From contig NC_068572.1 in the NCBI RefSeq assembly GCF_025698545.1, positions 2,914,001-2,978,000 on the forward strand: a DNA stretch of 64,000 bases. Direction: 5' to 3'. Positions 25,655 through 37,904 of this stretch are shown piece by piece (within the stretch, counting starts at the first letter, position 1; every line of letters begins with the position of its first letter). A model generated the notes under the pieces. That model did no database searches. It was not told the DNA's origin and saw only the letters and a program-made list of their open reading frames with translations. The position numbers and the translations under genes are program-made. Origin of the DNA: Gossypium raimondii (lineage: Eukaryota > Streptophyta > Magnoliopsida > Malvales > Malvaceae).

Positions 25655-25975
25655 TCCATGGGTCGGGCGGCCCGACCCGGCCCGACGGCCCCCCCGAAAT
25701 ATGAGAGAGTTCGGGTAAAAATATAGGCCCGAAATATGGGCTTGGGCAAAAAAATGAGGCCCGTTTAAAAAATGGGCCGGGCCTCGGGCACCACTTTTTT
25801 GGCCCGGGCCCGGGGCGGCCTAAATATAATAAATATATATTTTTTATTTTTATTTTTAAATTTTAAAATGTTTTTATTTTTAAAATAATTTTTTCATGTT
25901 TATTAAAAAATGGGCCGGGCCGATCTCTGGCTTATGATATTTTCTCGGGCCGGGCCTGGGCAAAATTCATGAGAC
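25655..25975 (+). repeat. Dispersed GGCCCGGCCC-rich repeat
   Basis: Same family and same orientation as 37905-38300. Both read AAATATGGGCTTGGGCAAAA, then GAGGCCCGTTTA, an AAATATAATAAATATAT core, and ATGGGCCGGGCCG. The unusual GC-rich ends around an AT-rich centre stand out against the local composition. Confidence 0.65.
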
Positions 25976-26379
25976 GGTTTAAGTTTTGTCATCATTACAT
26001 TTTAATAATACAGTCATTAAATTGATCCATTTAGCAATACAATAACTATTTTGATTCAATCCAATGTCTTCCAATATACTCAAATTAACTAACTACCGGT
26101 AGAAGTAGAAGGTAAGAGAAACCAAAAGGGTCTTGGCCTGGCTTCCTCAAAAATTTGGAAAATTATTGTTAGGTCCTTTGGAATTTTTAAAAATTTTAAT
26201 GAAATCCTCTGAAATATTTAATTAGATCTTCAATTTTTAATGTCACATTTCGCTACTATAATTGACTATAATCAAAATGTTAGAGATTATATAACTCGAA
26301 TCACGTCACTTGTTGAATAAATAAATAAATATAGTGACAAAATAAGAGGATTTGTGGGGGAGGAGGGAGAAAGGTCGAG

Positions 26380-26570
26380 GGTTTTTCACCCTTAAATAGA
26401 TGTAGTCGAAACTCTTTTTGTATCATTCATTTTTCAACACTAGTGAATTTCTCCTCTTCTGCTCGTAGTTTTTTTCCCAAAAGTGTTTCCACGTGAAATC
26501 TGTGTATTCTTATTTTTCTTTTCTTGTTACTTTACAATTATTCTACTGCCATTATCAACGTTTATTATAA
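26380..26570 (+). repeat. Copia LTR fragment
   Basis: The block runs CACCCTTAAATAG, then GTGAATTTCTCCTCTTCTGC, TTTCCACGTGAAA and TGTGTATTCTTATTTTTC. The same order and spacing occur in the LTRs at 12841 and 17314. No second LTR or internal domain was seen nearby, so this is a solo or truncated LTR of a related family. Confidence 0.65.
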
Positions 26571-28280
26571 CACAAAATAATTTTTTTTTTAAAACCCCAC
26601 ATTTACATAAAATGAAATTCGAATATATAACCTCTCACTACTTAAACTTTACCATTACACCCAACTTCATTTTCACCAAATTCTGAATCATGAAAAGCAG
26701 GATTAATTTGTAACTAGTGGTGAAATTAATCATGGTTAATTGAATAGCTGCAAGATCATGCTTGATTCATCCATGTTATAGACACTCCAAAATTAATATT
26801 CTCCATGATTAAACCCATTCCACAATTCACCATAAATCTTTTAGTAATAATTTATTTCTTGAACAATAAATCTTTTAGTGATCATTACACCAATGAAATG
26901 ACTAAATTGTAAAAAAAAAAAGGAAACGGGACCCTCAAAAATAATTAAAATCCTAAATTGAAATTTAATAGGGTGACCGATTGATCCCATGATATTATTG
27001 GGCAATGAGCATCGTGCATGCATGTGAATATCTCATGTTGAGCTCAATTTTTTTAAAAATTCTAAATCTGAATTTCAATTTGATTTAATTGTAAAAAAAT
27101 GATAATTTAAACTCAAAATTGATTAAAATGTAAAATTACGTCAAAAGTTGATGAATCCAAGTGAGCTGAATTTGAAATAATCTAAAATATTAATTGGTTA
27201 ATCCGAACGACTCAAATCTTATATAATTCAATTTCACCTCATCTAAATTGACTCAGTTCAAAATTCTATGAACATATGATATCAACTCAATCAAGAACTT
27301 GATAAATAAATAAATAAATAAAATAGAAATATGACAAATTTCATATTAACACTATTCACGACTATATATATTTGATAATTTAAACACGTTATTACTTTTA
27401 AAAATCATTTAAAAAATATGACAGCATATGATATATTACCGTATAATTATATATATTGTCAAATATTAAATATTATATTTAGTAGCGGAGTCAGGGGCTG
27501 GCAAGGGCGTCGTACATTTAAAATGAAACATTTTTCATTTAAGTCCTTTAAAATTTTAAATTAACAAAAGGTAAAATTGTACTTTGGCCCCCTAAAAATG
27601 ATAAAAATTTGATGGTCAAGGATGTTCACCGCCCTAGGTGTGGCCTGGTTTCGAGTCACGCTAATTGCGTTGGTTGTTTGGGCTTTGCCCTGTTATTATA
27701 ATTCACCAAATTACATTTTTATTATCGTAAAAATTAAAATTTAATTTCAGCCCCTAAATTACAAAATATGATGTGATAAAAAAAATTAGTTTATTTAAAT
27801 ATTTAGATAAATTTTGAGTTTGACTCTCTTGAATAAAAAAAGTTTTGAAAAAAAGATTGGTTGTTTAAAATTTCACCCAACATAAATCCAGATTTAATTA
27901 ACTAATTAACACCGTATATGCTTATCGAATATTAGTAGGTCTCATTATAAAAAAATTAATCACAAAAGCTCAACTTGAAATATGAACATAAAATTTTGTT
28001 CAATTTAGCCTATATTTTTATTTTAAAAAATATATATTATATATTTTTTATTAAAATATTTATATATAAGCACATTGTAATATTATATATTATAATCACT
28101 TTAATTTTATATGTTATAAATTACATAATATATGATATTATAAATATTAAATATTAAAAATGGATAACATTCAACACAAGTCTTAAATGTTTAAACTGGT
28201 CGGATTTAATTTTTTGTCCAAATCCTTTTTCAGATTTAAGAATTGAAATTCGGCCCGAGTTAACTCGGCTCATGAGCTAC

Positions 28281-28287
28281 TATAAAA
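28281..28287 (+). promoter_or_regulatory. TATA box of the DRT100-like gene
   Basis: TATAAAA, 177 bases before the ATG. It is followed by a CT-rich leader (CTCACTGCTCACTCTCTTTC) of the kind found just after plant transcription starts. Confidence 0.65.
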
Positions 28288-28463
28288 GTACCTCCCCCTA
28301 ATATCTCCATTTTTGCAAAACCTTGTCAGTGCTCACTGCTCACTCTCTTTCACTTTCATTCATCTCCATTATTGTTTCAGATCGTAAAATCAAAACCAAA
28401 TTTTCGTTTAATTTATACATATAAACACCCAAAAAACAAAAAGGGCATAAAAAAGGAGATTCA

Positions 28464-29576
28464 ATGGGGATCTTCTCCTTCAATGCCATAGCTTTGGCCT
28501 TCTTATTAGCCATTATCTCCGGCGCCGTCAATGCTTGCCCTCCTTCCGACCGAGAAGCATTGCTAGCTTTAAGTTCATCGTTAAAGGAGCCTTATCTAGG
28601 CATCTTCGATTCATGGAAAGGCACTGATTGTTGTTCCAACTGGTACGGTATTAGCTGTGACCCCACCACTCACCGAGTCACCGACGTTTCCCTCCGCGGC
28701 GAGTCCGAAGACCCCATTCTTCAAAAAACCGGCCACTCATCTTCCGGTTACATGACCGGTACCATTAACCCTTCTATTTGTCAGCTTGACCGGCTCACTA
28801 CTTTAATCATTGCTGATTGGAAAGGTATCGCCGGTGAGATCCCATCATGCTTGGCGTCGTTGCCCAACTTGAGAGTCTTGGATCTCATCGGAAATTCCTT
28901 ATCGGGAAAAATCCCAGACCAGATAGGGAACCTTCAAAAGCTCACCGTCTTAAACTTAGCTGATAATAAAATCAACGGCGAAATCCCAAGCTCCATTGTT
29001 CAACTTTCCAGTTTAAAACACCTCGATTTAAGCAACAACCTCCTCACCGGCGAAGTCCCGGCCAACTTTGGCAACCTGAAAATGCTGAGCCGTGCATTAC
29101 TGAGTGGAAACCAACTCACTGGAACGATCCCAATCTCCATCGGCAACATGTACCGGTTAGCCGACTTGGTTATATCGAGAAACAAAATACAGGGTCAAAT
29201 ACCAGCACAGTTAGGCAAAATGAAGGTGCTCGCAACGTTGGACTTAGGCAGCAACATGCTCACCGGCGAAATACCGCCGGCGGTTCTGGGTAGTACCGGT
29301 TTGGGTATCTTAAACTTGAGTCGAAACTCCCTTGAAGGCAACATTCCGGACGTTTTCGGGCCGAAATCGTACTTCATGGCACTTGATTTATCGTTCAATA
29401 ACTTGAAAGGTCCGGTCCCCGGATCTTTATCGTCGGCGAAGTTCGTCGGACATTTAGATCTCAGCCATAACCATCTTTGCGGTACGATTCCGGTGGGAAC
29501 GCCGTTCGATCACCTTGAAGCTTCATCATTTGATAGTAATGATTGTCTTTGCGGTAACCCACTCAAGACTTGCTAA
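28464..29576 (+). CDS. DRT100-like leucine-rich-repeat protein
   Basis: A 370-residue, intronless LRR protein closest in layout to Arabidopsis DRT100 (DNA-damage repair/toleration 100), of the same broad class as polygalacturonase-inhibiting proteins. Residues 1-24 form a signal peptide ending about SGAVNA, so the product is probably secreted to the cell wall. An LRR N-terminal cap follows: CPPSDREALLALSSSL, then the paired-cysteine motif CCSNWYGISCD. About ten plant-type 24-residue LRRs follow, from residue 110 to 340, with the LxxLxxLxLxxNxLxGxIP pattern (for example LDLSNNLLTGEVP, LNLADNKINGEIP). A C-terminal cap with C-L-C-G-N-P-L-K-T-C ends the protein. There is no transmembrane or kinase segment, so it is not a receptor kinase. 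Length and single-exon form fit the family. The original name came from bacterial complementation; the real role in plants is unclear. The TATA box and leader are in place and nothing looks broken. Confidence 0.93.
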   Translation: MGIFSFNAIALAFLLAIISGAVNACPPSDREALLALSSSLKEPYLGIFDSWKGTDCCSNWYGISCDPTTHRVTDVSLRGESEDPILQKTGHSSSGYMTGTINPSICQLDRLTTLIIADWKGIAGEIPSCLASLPNLRVLDLIGNSLSGKIPDQIGNLQKLTVLNLADNKINGEIPSSIVQLSSLKHLDLSNNLLTGEVPANFGNLKMLSRALLSGNQLTGTIPISIGNMYRLADLVISRNKIQGQIPAQLGKMKVLATLDLGSNMLTGEIPPAVLGSTGLGILNLSRNSLEGNIPDVFGPKSYFMALDLSFNNLKGPVPGSLSSAKFVGHLDLSHNHLCGTIPVGTPFDHLEASSFDSNDCLCGNPLKTC

Positions 29577-30599
29577 TAATATTTGCTCAACGAAATTGAT
29601 AATTGTGCATGGGGGATTAAATTGTAATAGAATGTTTTATTTTGGGTTATTATTAGAAATAATAGAAGTATTGAAGGTTGTCTTTGGTTATTACACCGAT
29701 CTCATTTATGTGTAATAACATGTAGAAGTGTACGTATTATGTAACGTAAGCGTGTGTATTAATTAATTTAATGAGTGTTTTCTACGTAAAATATACTAAA
29801 ACTACACTTAATGTCACTAAATTATTAATAAATCTATATTTTATCACTAAACTATTTGAAATTAAATTTTAATTTAAGTCATTAAGTTGTTAAAATTGTT
29901 ATTATACGCTTGTTCTCTTTTCATTTTCTTCTACAGTACGAAATAATTTTGAATGTCACCCAAAATCTAAATAATTTTTTAATCTCCAATACTGACTGTT
30001 AAATTAACTTAGATCTAATATCCATTTACAGATTATAATGGTATATTTTTAAAAATATTTTATTAATTGATTTAATGAGACAATTTCTAATTCCTCTTTT
30101 TTATTATATATTTATTTCTCAATTAATAATAGATGAAAAAGGTGGTTGAAATGAATTGAATGAAAAGACAAGCATTATTGCAGATCTCTGTGTTTAACAG
30201 AGAAAAACAAAAATGGTATAATATAAATAATAAATAATATATATATAAAATTGCCTGATGGCGTATGCCTTTCTGACGAAGCACGTGAACACATGCAATT
30301 AGACCTGTGAATTGGTAATTGGATAAGTTGTGCTTTAGGTCCCTTTACTTTTTACACATTTAGAATTTCACCCCACATTTTTCTGCTTTAGAAATGCAAG
30401 TCCAATTATTGACATAATTAAAAATTTTATATTAAATTCAAGTTCAATTCAATTCCATTTTTTTGTTACATAGCTATTAAGTGAATATTTCTTTCATTTC
30501 AAATTTTCACAAACCCTGAAAATAAAGTCTTAACTTGGAAACGAAATTCTCTCCACAGTTACCACGAAACTCTCACCAAAACTCATATGCGACTATATC

Positions 30600-30790
30600 T
30601 TGTCGCCCTCAAAGAAAAGTCCTTGTTGATTGGTGTGTTAATTTTGGCCACTCAAAAGAGGGATACAATGGCCCTCTTAAATCGGCTAAGATTAGAGTTC
30701 TAATCATACTAAAATATCATTGGAACAAACAGAGTTTAACTGAGAGAAAAAGTCTTGCTTATGTGGAGAATACATCGTCTCTACATCTCC
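30600..30790 (-). repeat. LTR fragment related to the outer solo LTR at 41343
   Basis: On the minus strand it matches 41490-41680 of the outer solo LTR: TTTTCTTTGAGGG, the GGGCCATTGTAT region and TAGTATGATTAGAACTCTAA are shared. The copy extends only part of the LTR, so it is a fragment. A 166-codon plus-strand frame crosses it but is not a gene. Confidence 0.7.
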
Positions 30791-32104
30791 ATTTCAACGT
30801 TGTCAGTTGCTCGTCAAACGTCATTCTAACTACCTGTAAAGAATTCGATAAATGCAACACACCCCATAAATTCAATTACAACATTATTAAAAATTTATTT
30901 TCTTTTTACAAAATTATATTATTACGAGAATGTTTATCCTTTTACATCTTTATAAATCATTACAATTTTACATACAATAAAAATATAATTAAAAATATTA
31001 AACCTTTACCAAAACATAATTCACTCTTTATATAAAATTTTAATAAATATATTTATTACATAATTATTTCTTAATCTAAAATATAAATTAGGTTGACATA
31101 ATTATTACAGGCAATATATGTAGGTTTAAAGTTAAAAATGTTTTGTCAGATTCAGTTGGGTCCTAAATCAGACATAGATTCTGAACATTCATATGATACA
31201 CACCAAGTTGAGATAAGATAAAAGGTGATTTGAGTATTTAATAATGCCTCATTAATTATGTATTTATATTACTACTATTATTATTATTATTCAATAGATT
31301 AATTAAATTAATATCACTTTAATGAGATTCAACACAATATGATATTATAAAAAATATCATTTTATAAAGCAATAAATTTAAAAACACATTCACATAATAA
31401 ATTTAAACCCTTTGCGGGTAAAAGCATTATGGAGGCTTTATTATAGGGGTAAGATTGTCTTTTATCCTCTCAACTTAAAAATAGATAAATTAGTTCTTAT
31501 ACGTTAAATTAAAAAAGTAAGTTGGTCATTTCTATTAAAATTCATCTACTTGTACTATTAAAACTGACTCAATTAATGGTATAACTAGACAGTGACATGC
31601 CATGTGTACCTCTTATTGATGTACAGATATAGTTTTTAACAATAGAAATATGTGAAAATCTTAATATAGTTACCTCTATTACACTTTTGCAGTTGTTTTT
31701 AAGTGAGAGAGACAAGGTGAGCTTGCATGCACGTGATGAAATGCATAGGATTCATAAAAAATAAAATAAAAAGTTAGCAAGTTGCAAATACAAAAGATCA
31801 AAAGATGCCCTACTTTATGTCATCTTCTTTTAATGTATAGTTTTTATTCTTTTCTTTTTGTATGATTGGGATTTGTGGACCATCCTCAATTACCATTACC
31901 AAAATTAAGGGTACATAACAAATTATTCACTTGGAATTTGTGAAGTTTGTGGTTTAACGTGCATACATCATGTTCACATTACATTTATCCGGTGGCGGAG
32001 TTAAAATGTTAATTTTGAGAGAGTCAAGTTAAAATCAAACGTGTTATATAAAAAAAGAAATTCTCATTTCAACCTTTACAAGGAGAAGAGATGAGGAAAG
32101 TAGT

Positions 32105-32640
32105 ATGAGCGTAGAGGTGCTCATGGGCCGAGTCGAGCCTAAGCATGATATTAACATACTTTATGCTTGCTCAAGCATGACCTAGCCCGAAATCTGGGCT
32201 TAAATTTTTGCCCAAACCTGTCCATATTTGCAAAATACTAACCTAAGCCCATTTTATGTCCGCCCATATTTTTTAATTTTTTTAATTATTTATTTTATAT
32301 TATATTTAATAATTTTATACATTTTTTATTTATTGAAAATTTTCATATAGCCATATTAACATTATTTTAATATTTACATTAGAGCAGTATTATATATTTA
32401 GTAGAAGTTTATTTTTTTAATGTGTTCTAAATTACATAATATATAAAAATAACATAATATAAATTATTATCAAATTAAAATGGCTCGGGCCTTGAATGTT
32501 CAAGCCCAAGCTCGACCCACATTTTAAATAGGCTTAATTTTTTTTGCCTAAGCCCATTTCCAGGTCTAATATTTTTTTTTCAGAATTCGGGCGGGCCTTC
32601 GGGCCTATACGGGTAGCTCGACCCTTGAATAGGTCTATAT
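32105..32640 (+). repeat. Dispersed GGGCTTGGGC repeat
   Basis: Starts AGGTGCTCATGGGCC and ends near TAGGTCTATATGAGTGC. An AT-rich middle separates GGGCTTAAATTTTTGCCC-type and CAAGCCCAAGCTCGACCC-type arms. It is the opposite-orientation relative of 22490-23015. It appears to have inserted within another low-copy repeat (GTGGCGGAGTTAAAATG at 31992). Confidence 0.6.
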
Positions 32641-32873
32641 GAGTGCTAAGAGTGGGGACGGCTCTTTTCATATTTCAATTTTTACTCCCCAAATTTGGCT
32701 TCTTCAAGAAAAATTTCTTTTTATTTTGATCAATAATAATTTTTTCTTATTTTAATACTATAAAAATATTGGAGGGGATTACTTCTATATTTAGTAGGAC
32801 CATAATATCATAATAATAAAAGAGGAAATTAAAAAATCTTACACCTTAAAGCGCGATGCCCCCAGGTCTCTTA

Positions 32874-33019
32874 GGGTGGGTTTGGATAGGCGATTGGGTG
32901 CGGTGTGTTTAGCTTACTTTTTGTCTCACGTAACAGTATCGCTACAGTATCTAATCTCACCGCCACAACTATTTTTACACTAACCGCAGGTAAACGCACC
33001 GCCCATCCAAATCCACTGG
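32874..33019. mobile_element. Harbinger/Tourist-like MITE, copy 1
   Basis: Left end GGGTGGGTTTGGATAGGCG preceded by TTA (32871-32873); right end ACCGCCCATCCAAATCCAC. Inside are GGTGTGTTTAG and GCTACAGTATCTAATCTCAC. The copy at 54767-54905 has the same ends and internal motifs. The right-hand TTA is not visible here, so the last few bases are uncertain. Confidence 0.75.
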
Positions 33020-33928
33020 ATTTACCACTGAATTCATTCCTTTTATCCCTTATTTACTTCTTTAGTTTTGTGAGTTCATCATAGTTTCAAGTGAAGTGAA
33101 AAATAAGGAAGTAAATTTGATTGGTTGGTGAACCTTACCGAAATTTATTCCCTCAAGTGAAAATTAAGATTATTAAAAGGGTTAAACTATGATTTGTGAT
33201 TTCAACATAGCAATTATTTTTATATTAGAGTTTTTTTTTGTTAAAATTAGGCTCTAAATTTGACAAACTTTCCCATATTAGGGTTTAAAATTTTCTTTCG
33301 AGTTAGTCATTGAACTTGACAATTGTTCTTATATTGGGGCCTGAATTTGACAATTGTTCCCTATTAATACCTGAATTTTAGGTTTTTCAATGACTAACTT
33401 TGATAAGTAAAAGTTCAAGCCACATTCTGAAAACAATTGTCGAATTAAGGGCTTAACTTAAATAAAAAAAAATTTAAACCCAGTGTGAGAAAATTTACCA
33501 AATTCAAATCCAAAAATAAATTAAGAAAATGGATTTTTTAATGGATTTAGGAAAAAAATAGTTTTTTTTTTAATTTTTAACGAGGAAAGCAAATGTTTAT
33601 TTTTTTTTTTCAGTTCATTATTATCTTTGATTTTTTTAGAAAGATCTTAATTTTTTTTAAGAAATTAAATAAGTGTAAAGATTTTTAAAAATAGTATGTT
33701 AAAATCAATAAACCACCGCCCATCAAATACGTTTGGAGTTCGATTCCCGTGATTTTTATAAAATGGGATAATTTCAGTATCGGTCCTCCATAGTATGTGT
33801 TCTCTGTGGTTAAGCCTTTGATTCTAGTTTGTTGACAATATATGTCAGTCTAGTTGAAGTAAGCACACATTTTCAAGCTATTGCCTTTTATCTTCTAAAA
33901 TCAAACTTACATAATAAAAAAAATTGGG

Positions 33929-34502
33929 TTAATCATAAATTTAGCCACTAACGTTCACATATTTGTCAAAATGGCTCTAATTGTATTTTTTAGCCTTCTT
34001 TGGCCATCAACTTTTTTTTTTCAAACTGGCTTTATTTTCTAACAGATTTGATGAAAGTATCGTTAAAAAAATTAACGGGGATGATGTGGAATATTTTAAT
34101 GAGATGTAATTTATTACTTAGGTAACCCATTAAGATAATTACATGTAAAAAGTAACGAAATAAATAAATCATACATGAAATTAAAAATAACTCTAAAATA
34201 AATGTAATTATCTAAAAAAGGTTTCAAAAGGATAATTAATAAATTAAACCGAAAATACTAAATGTGTGCATTCATTTCAAAACCTTTTTTTTAGATAATT
34301 ACCTTCATTTTTCTTTAAATTAAGAGTTATTTTTTCCACGTGTAATTATTTTATTGGGTTATCTAAGTAATAAATTACATCTCATTACAAATATTCCACA
34401 AATGAAATTCCACATCATCCCGCTAACTTTTTTTAACGGTACTTTCATCAAATCTGTTAAAAAAATAAATTAAAAAAAAATGTTGATGGCCAAAAGAGGC
34501 TC
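33929..34502. mobile_element. Inverted-repeat element, about 570 bp
   Basis: The left arm (from about 33975: TTGGCCATCAAC, then GATTTGATGAAAGTA, GATGATGTGGAAT, GAGATGTAATTTATTACTTA) is repeated inverted in the right arm (TAAGTAATAAATTACATCTC, ATTCCACATCATCC, TACTTTCATCAAATC, GTTGATGGCCAA). The arms are about 250 bp and meet around 34245. The outer 40-45 bp of the left arm has no partner on the right, so the right end is truncated or was replaced. No coding capacity. Confidence 0.75.
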
Positions 34503-34754
34503 AATAGCAAGCAGGTATAAAGGTCGATGCATCCATTTCTTATTCTTCTTCTTTGTCGTTTTTGCTCTTCTCTTCTCTAATGGTAACAAGAAAACTCAAC
34601 TGTTGCTTATTTTTAAACAGGGGGAAATTGAGTTTTAGAGAAAAATTTTGTATTCTATTTTCATAAAAAAAAAAAACTTTTCTCATTCCAGTTGGACATC
34701 CACATTGGCATTTAAAACCCATTTTAACTGTCATTTGGGAGGTAACAAATCTTG

Positions 34755-34885
34755 ACGACAGAGTGACTATTTTGTAGCAAAACGATAACGTAAGTAACTA
34801 AAACGTAACATTTCAAACATAAGTGACTAAAATGTAACCTGAAGCAAAAAAAAAAAAAAACTATATTGATAATTTACTCATAAAT
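34755..34885. repeat. Right-end fragment of the 18003/40169 TIR family
   Basis: Shares AACGATAACGTAAGTAACTAAAACGTAAC-type text (as shorter motifs CGATAACGTAAGT, CTAAAACGTAACATTTC, AGTGACTAAAATGTAA) with the right arms at 18880-18994 and 40720-40819. It is followed by an A run and GATAATTTACTC. No matching left arm was seen nearby. Confidence 0.65.
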
Positions 34886-36074
34886 TAATTAAATTCATAA
34901 AACAATAAAACTAAAAATACAAAATTTCACATCTTATGTTAGATTTTTCCCCATACAATAAATAAATTAAAGATACCAACAATTCAAGGAGTTATTGTAG
35001 CATATATGACAATTAAAAATATGTAATTATGTCAATTAAAATGCACAACATTAAGTACAATTATTGTATGTGAAGTCACACACTATAAATAAGATACTTA
35101 CATAAAGGATGGTAGAATTTTTTGTGTGTGTTATTTTAAGATTTTTGCATTTTAATTGTTTTTCTATTTTATCTATTTTTGTATTTTAAATTGAAAATAC
35201 TAAGCCCATCATCTTTCATTTTATTTTAAATGAACTAAAACAAAAATGTCGATATGTTTCACGTTGAAGATTATATTATCGAATTAATTTTGTTTTTACA
35301 ATTTTGATCACAAATTTGAGATTGCGGAGTCTCCAACATCAAATAAACCTACCTCATTAGTTACGAAACTATGGGTACTTAATTAAAAATTTACAATTAG
35401 GTCCTTGATGTTTTTAAAATTGTTTTTTCATCACATGATTATTAAGTGGCACTTATTTATTTGGTATAATAACAATTTTAATATTTAATTTTATATCTTC
35501 TAATAATTTGAAGCCCATTTTATATAAAAAATATTAAAAACTTAAAATTATTTAAAAATAAGAATTTTATATAAAAATTCTAATGAAATAAAATCTCTAA
35601 TACGTTGTTGTTGAAGAACTAATATATATAAGAAATAAAGATATTTATCATTCAATAGAATCTAATAACAAATTGAAAACAAAACAAAACTAAAGAATTT
35701 GGATCGTTATATGCTTTCTCGGTGTTTCGATACCATTTTTAATAAAAATACAAAATACATCATATTTTTTTAAACTCAATTCAAAATTTCAATTAATTTT
35801 AATTATATTTAAATGATGTTCCACATTTATTGTTTACGAAATAGTCATTCCAATTTATTTCTATAAATAAATCATAAATTCATGTAAAATTTTTAGGTGA
35901 TAAGCCCTTAAACATTTTAACTCCTTTAACCGGTAAACTCATGACTTTATCGGGAAATTCATAAATTTACAGATTCCAGAGACTAATCTCAAAATCTGAC
36001 GACCCTATTTTTCGTTTTTAAATCTAATATGATCCCTTTCACCTTTCAATTCACCATTGTTAGTTAGATTGTGT

Positions 36075-36536
36075 TTATCAGTGTTTTTTAGAAACACTTT
36101 AGACATGAAAATTTTTTTTGATGCAAAATGAATGCTAAACAAGCAATTTTTGAAAAAAAAATTGACTTTTCAAAAGCATTTTTCCCCAAATGAAGAAGTT
36201 AAATATTTTAGCTTTTATCTCCCCAAAGTACTTTTGACAGTTTAATTATGTTTTTACCCCTCCAACACATATTACTTTCGCTTCTTTGATTAATTGCTTA
36301 AAAAATATTTAAAATTTATTTTTCATATATTAAAATATCATAATATTAACTAATTTGAACATTATTTAAATGCTTGTTTGTTACTTTATAACATCATATC
36401 TAAAATGGATATTTTATTTCTCAAAAACACTTTTTGACAGCAATACTAAACACTTAAATCTTAAACTAAAATTTTTAAAAGTATTTCTCAAAATTACTTT
36501 TTTAAAGTATTTTTGAAAAGCACTTCTCAAAAGCAA
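36075..36536. repeat. MITE-like repeat with partly complementary ends
   Basis: The left side holds TTTTTAGAAACACTTTAGA and ACTTTTCAAAAGCATTTTT; the right side holds TTTTTGAAAAGCACTTCTC and CTCAAAAGCAATG. These match the pattern of hAT-type MITEs with AAAAGCACTT arms, but I could not fix the exact ends or a target duplication. Confidence 0.4.
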
Positions 36537-37279
36537 TGCATCTTGCTTATCTGCATCTCGCCAAAGTCCATCCCTTCACTAATACCCAAGAAGAAGAAGA
36601 AGAAGAAGAAAACATTAGTACTGGCTACAATCATGAAGTATTTAGTAACTTGAAGGCTAATTTCCCTCCAAATCCTTCCTTTTCCATTTTTGTCTTTAAA
36701 CGAAATAACCAGACAGTTACACGTGGCGAACGTGACATATATACCTTATGTTGATGTACAATGACCAATTTTTCATAGTAGAAATGGATGAACTTTTTAA
36801 CAAAAGGATCAGTTCGCTCTTTGATCTAGTATACATAAACTAATTTAATCATTTTCTAAATAGATGAAACAAAATATAATCTAACTCATTGTTCAAAAAC
36901 CTCCACGATACTAGCAAGTTTGAAACTAATTTCATGAATAGGAGCATCAATAGTCATAATGATGGATATAATAGTAGAAACTTTTCAAGCACATTGAATT
37001 TGCCCATTAATCAATCCAAACCCCCATAATTGATGGGAAGTGGAGGCCCCCGCCAAATAGCTCGGCGGATCAGCCAAAAATATAGAATTATTCAACTTTT
37101 TCATTTTTATAGTAAATTTTGGTTTTCAGGACCCAACTTTTGTGTCTGCCTGCATTTATTATTATACAATTCAATTACTCCATTGTCATTCACTTTTTTA
37201 GCTTTATGGCTTTGGGTATATATATATATTGAGAAAATATATAATTTTAATTTAGCACTCATTTAATTATGAATATATG

Positions 37280-37420
37280 TCTCGATTTTTAGTTCAATTG
37301 ATATGAATATTATTGTTAATATATGAGGACGTAAGTTCAAGTATGTTGAAGCGCATTATCCTCCTATTATGGGTTAGAAAGAAGTTATGGATAATTTTAA
37401 ACATTATATTAAAAAAATAG
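37280..37420 (+). repeat. tRNA-derived SINE copy
   Basis: Reads TTCAATTGATATGAATATTA, then GAGGACGTAAGTTCAAG (B-box-like), GAAGCGCATTATCCTCCTAT and a tail with TTATGGATAATTTTAAACAT. Plus orientation; relatives at 2195, 39165, 39545, 40150 and 54365. Confidence 0.65.
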
Positions 37421-37454
37421 ATATGATCAAAGCATACATTAAAATAATTCAAAA

Positions 37455-37462
37455 GAAAATTA

Positions 37463-37492
<30 letters not shown>
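37455..37492. repeat. (TA)n microsatellite
   Basis: A dinucleotide run of about 17 TA units in AT-rich spacer. Confidence 0.85.
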
Positions 37493-37493
<1 letters not shown>

Positions 37494-37904
37494 GCTTGTG
37501 CTACTATAAGCAGACAAAAGACCATCACTTTATATTCATGGAAAAAAGGGTTAATTGAAACTCACTACCATGGAATTAAAATGTCACATGGCAAGCACTT
37601 AACTATCAATTTTGTCTTTGTTTACCTTAAAAAAAATACTAACTAATAATAACATAATAAGTGACACGTTCTTATTAAACGTCGTATACTTTTTAGGTAA
37701 AATGAGACGAAATTGATAGTTCAAGCGTGGCATCAAATACAAAAATTTTAAGAACTAATATAAGAGTTTGGATATAATTCAAGGGTCAATTTACTTGTAA
37801 ACCCCTATTAAAGGGGTACAAATGTATTTTTCTCGGTGCATATTAAAACACAAGAGGATGACAAGAACAGGGTTTGAACCAATGTAGTCAATCTAGAGGT
37901 TCTC

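Larger units (their letters stand above)
21578..28260. other. Gene-free repeat mosaic
   Basis: No supportable gene. Recognisable pieces: a GGGCTTGGGC-rich repeat at 22490-23015, a related one at 23530-24010, a MITE-like block at 24510-24740, a GGTTGGGGTGG-type dispersed repeat from about 25145, a second GGCCCGGCCC-rich repeat at 25655-25975, a copia LTR fragment at 26380-26570, and another MITE-like block at 27480-27745 (AGCGGAGTCAGGGGCTGGC). The rest is AT-rich without features I can name. Confidence 0.55.
29577..37279. other. Gene-free region
   Basis: No supportable gene. Apart from the elements listed separately it holds repeated short blocks (for example the TGTACCTCTTATTGATGTACA-type phrase near 31605 and a relative near 36745) and a (GAA)n tract at about 36588-36610. 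The 166-codon frame at 30535-31035 is repeat-derived (see 30600-30790). Confidence 0.5.

Noticed and set aside
28464..29576. Polygalacturonase-inhibiting protein or LRR receptor kinase
   Set aside because: Length, N-terminal cap and C-terminal cap fit DRT100 better, and there is no membrane or kinase segment. PGIP remains a distant alternative.
30535..31035. Open frame of 166 codons on the plus strand
   Set aside because: It crosses an LTR fragment shared with 41343-44798 (inverted), then runs into AT-rich text. No domain or coding-like composition.
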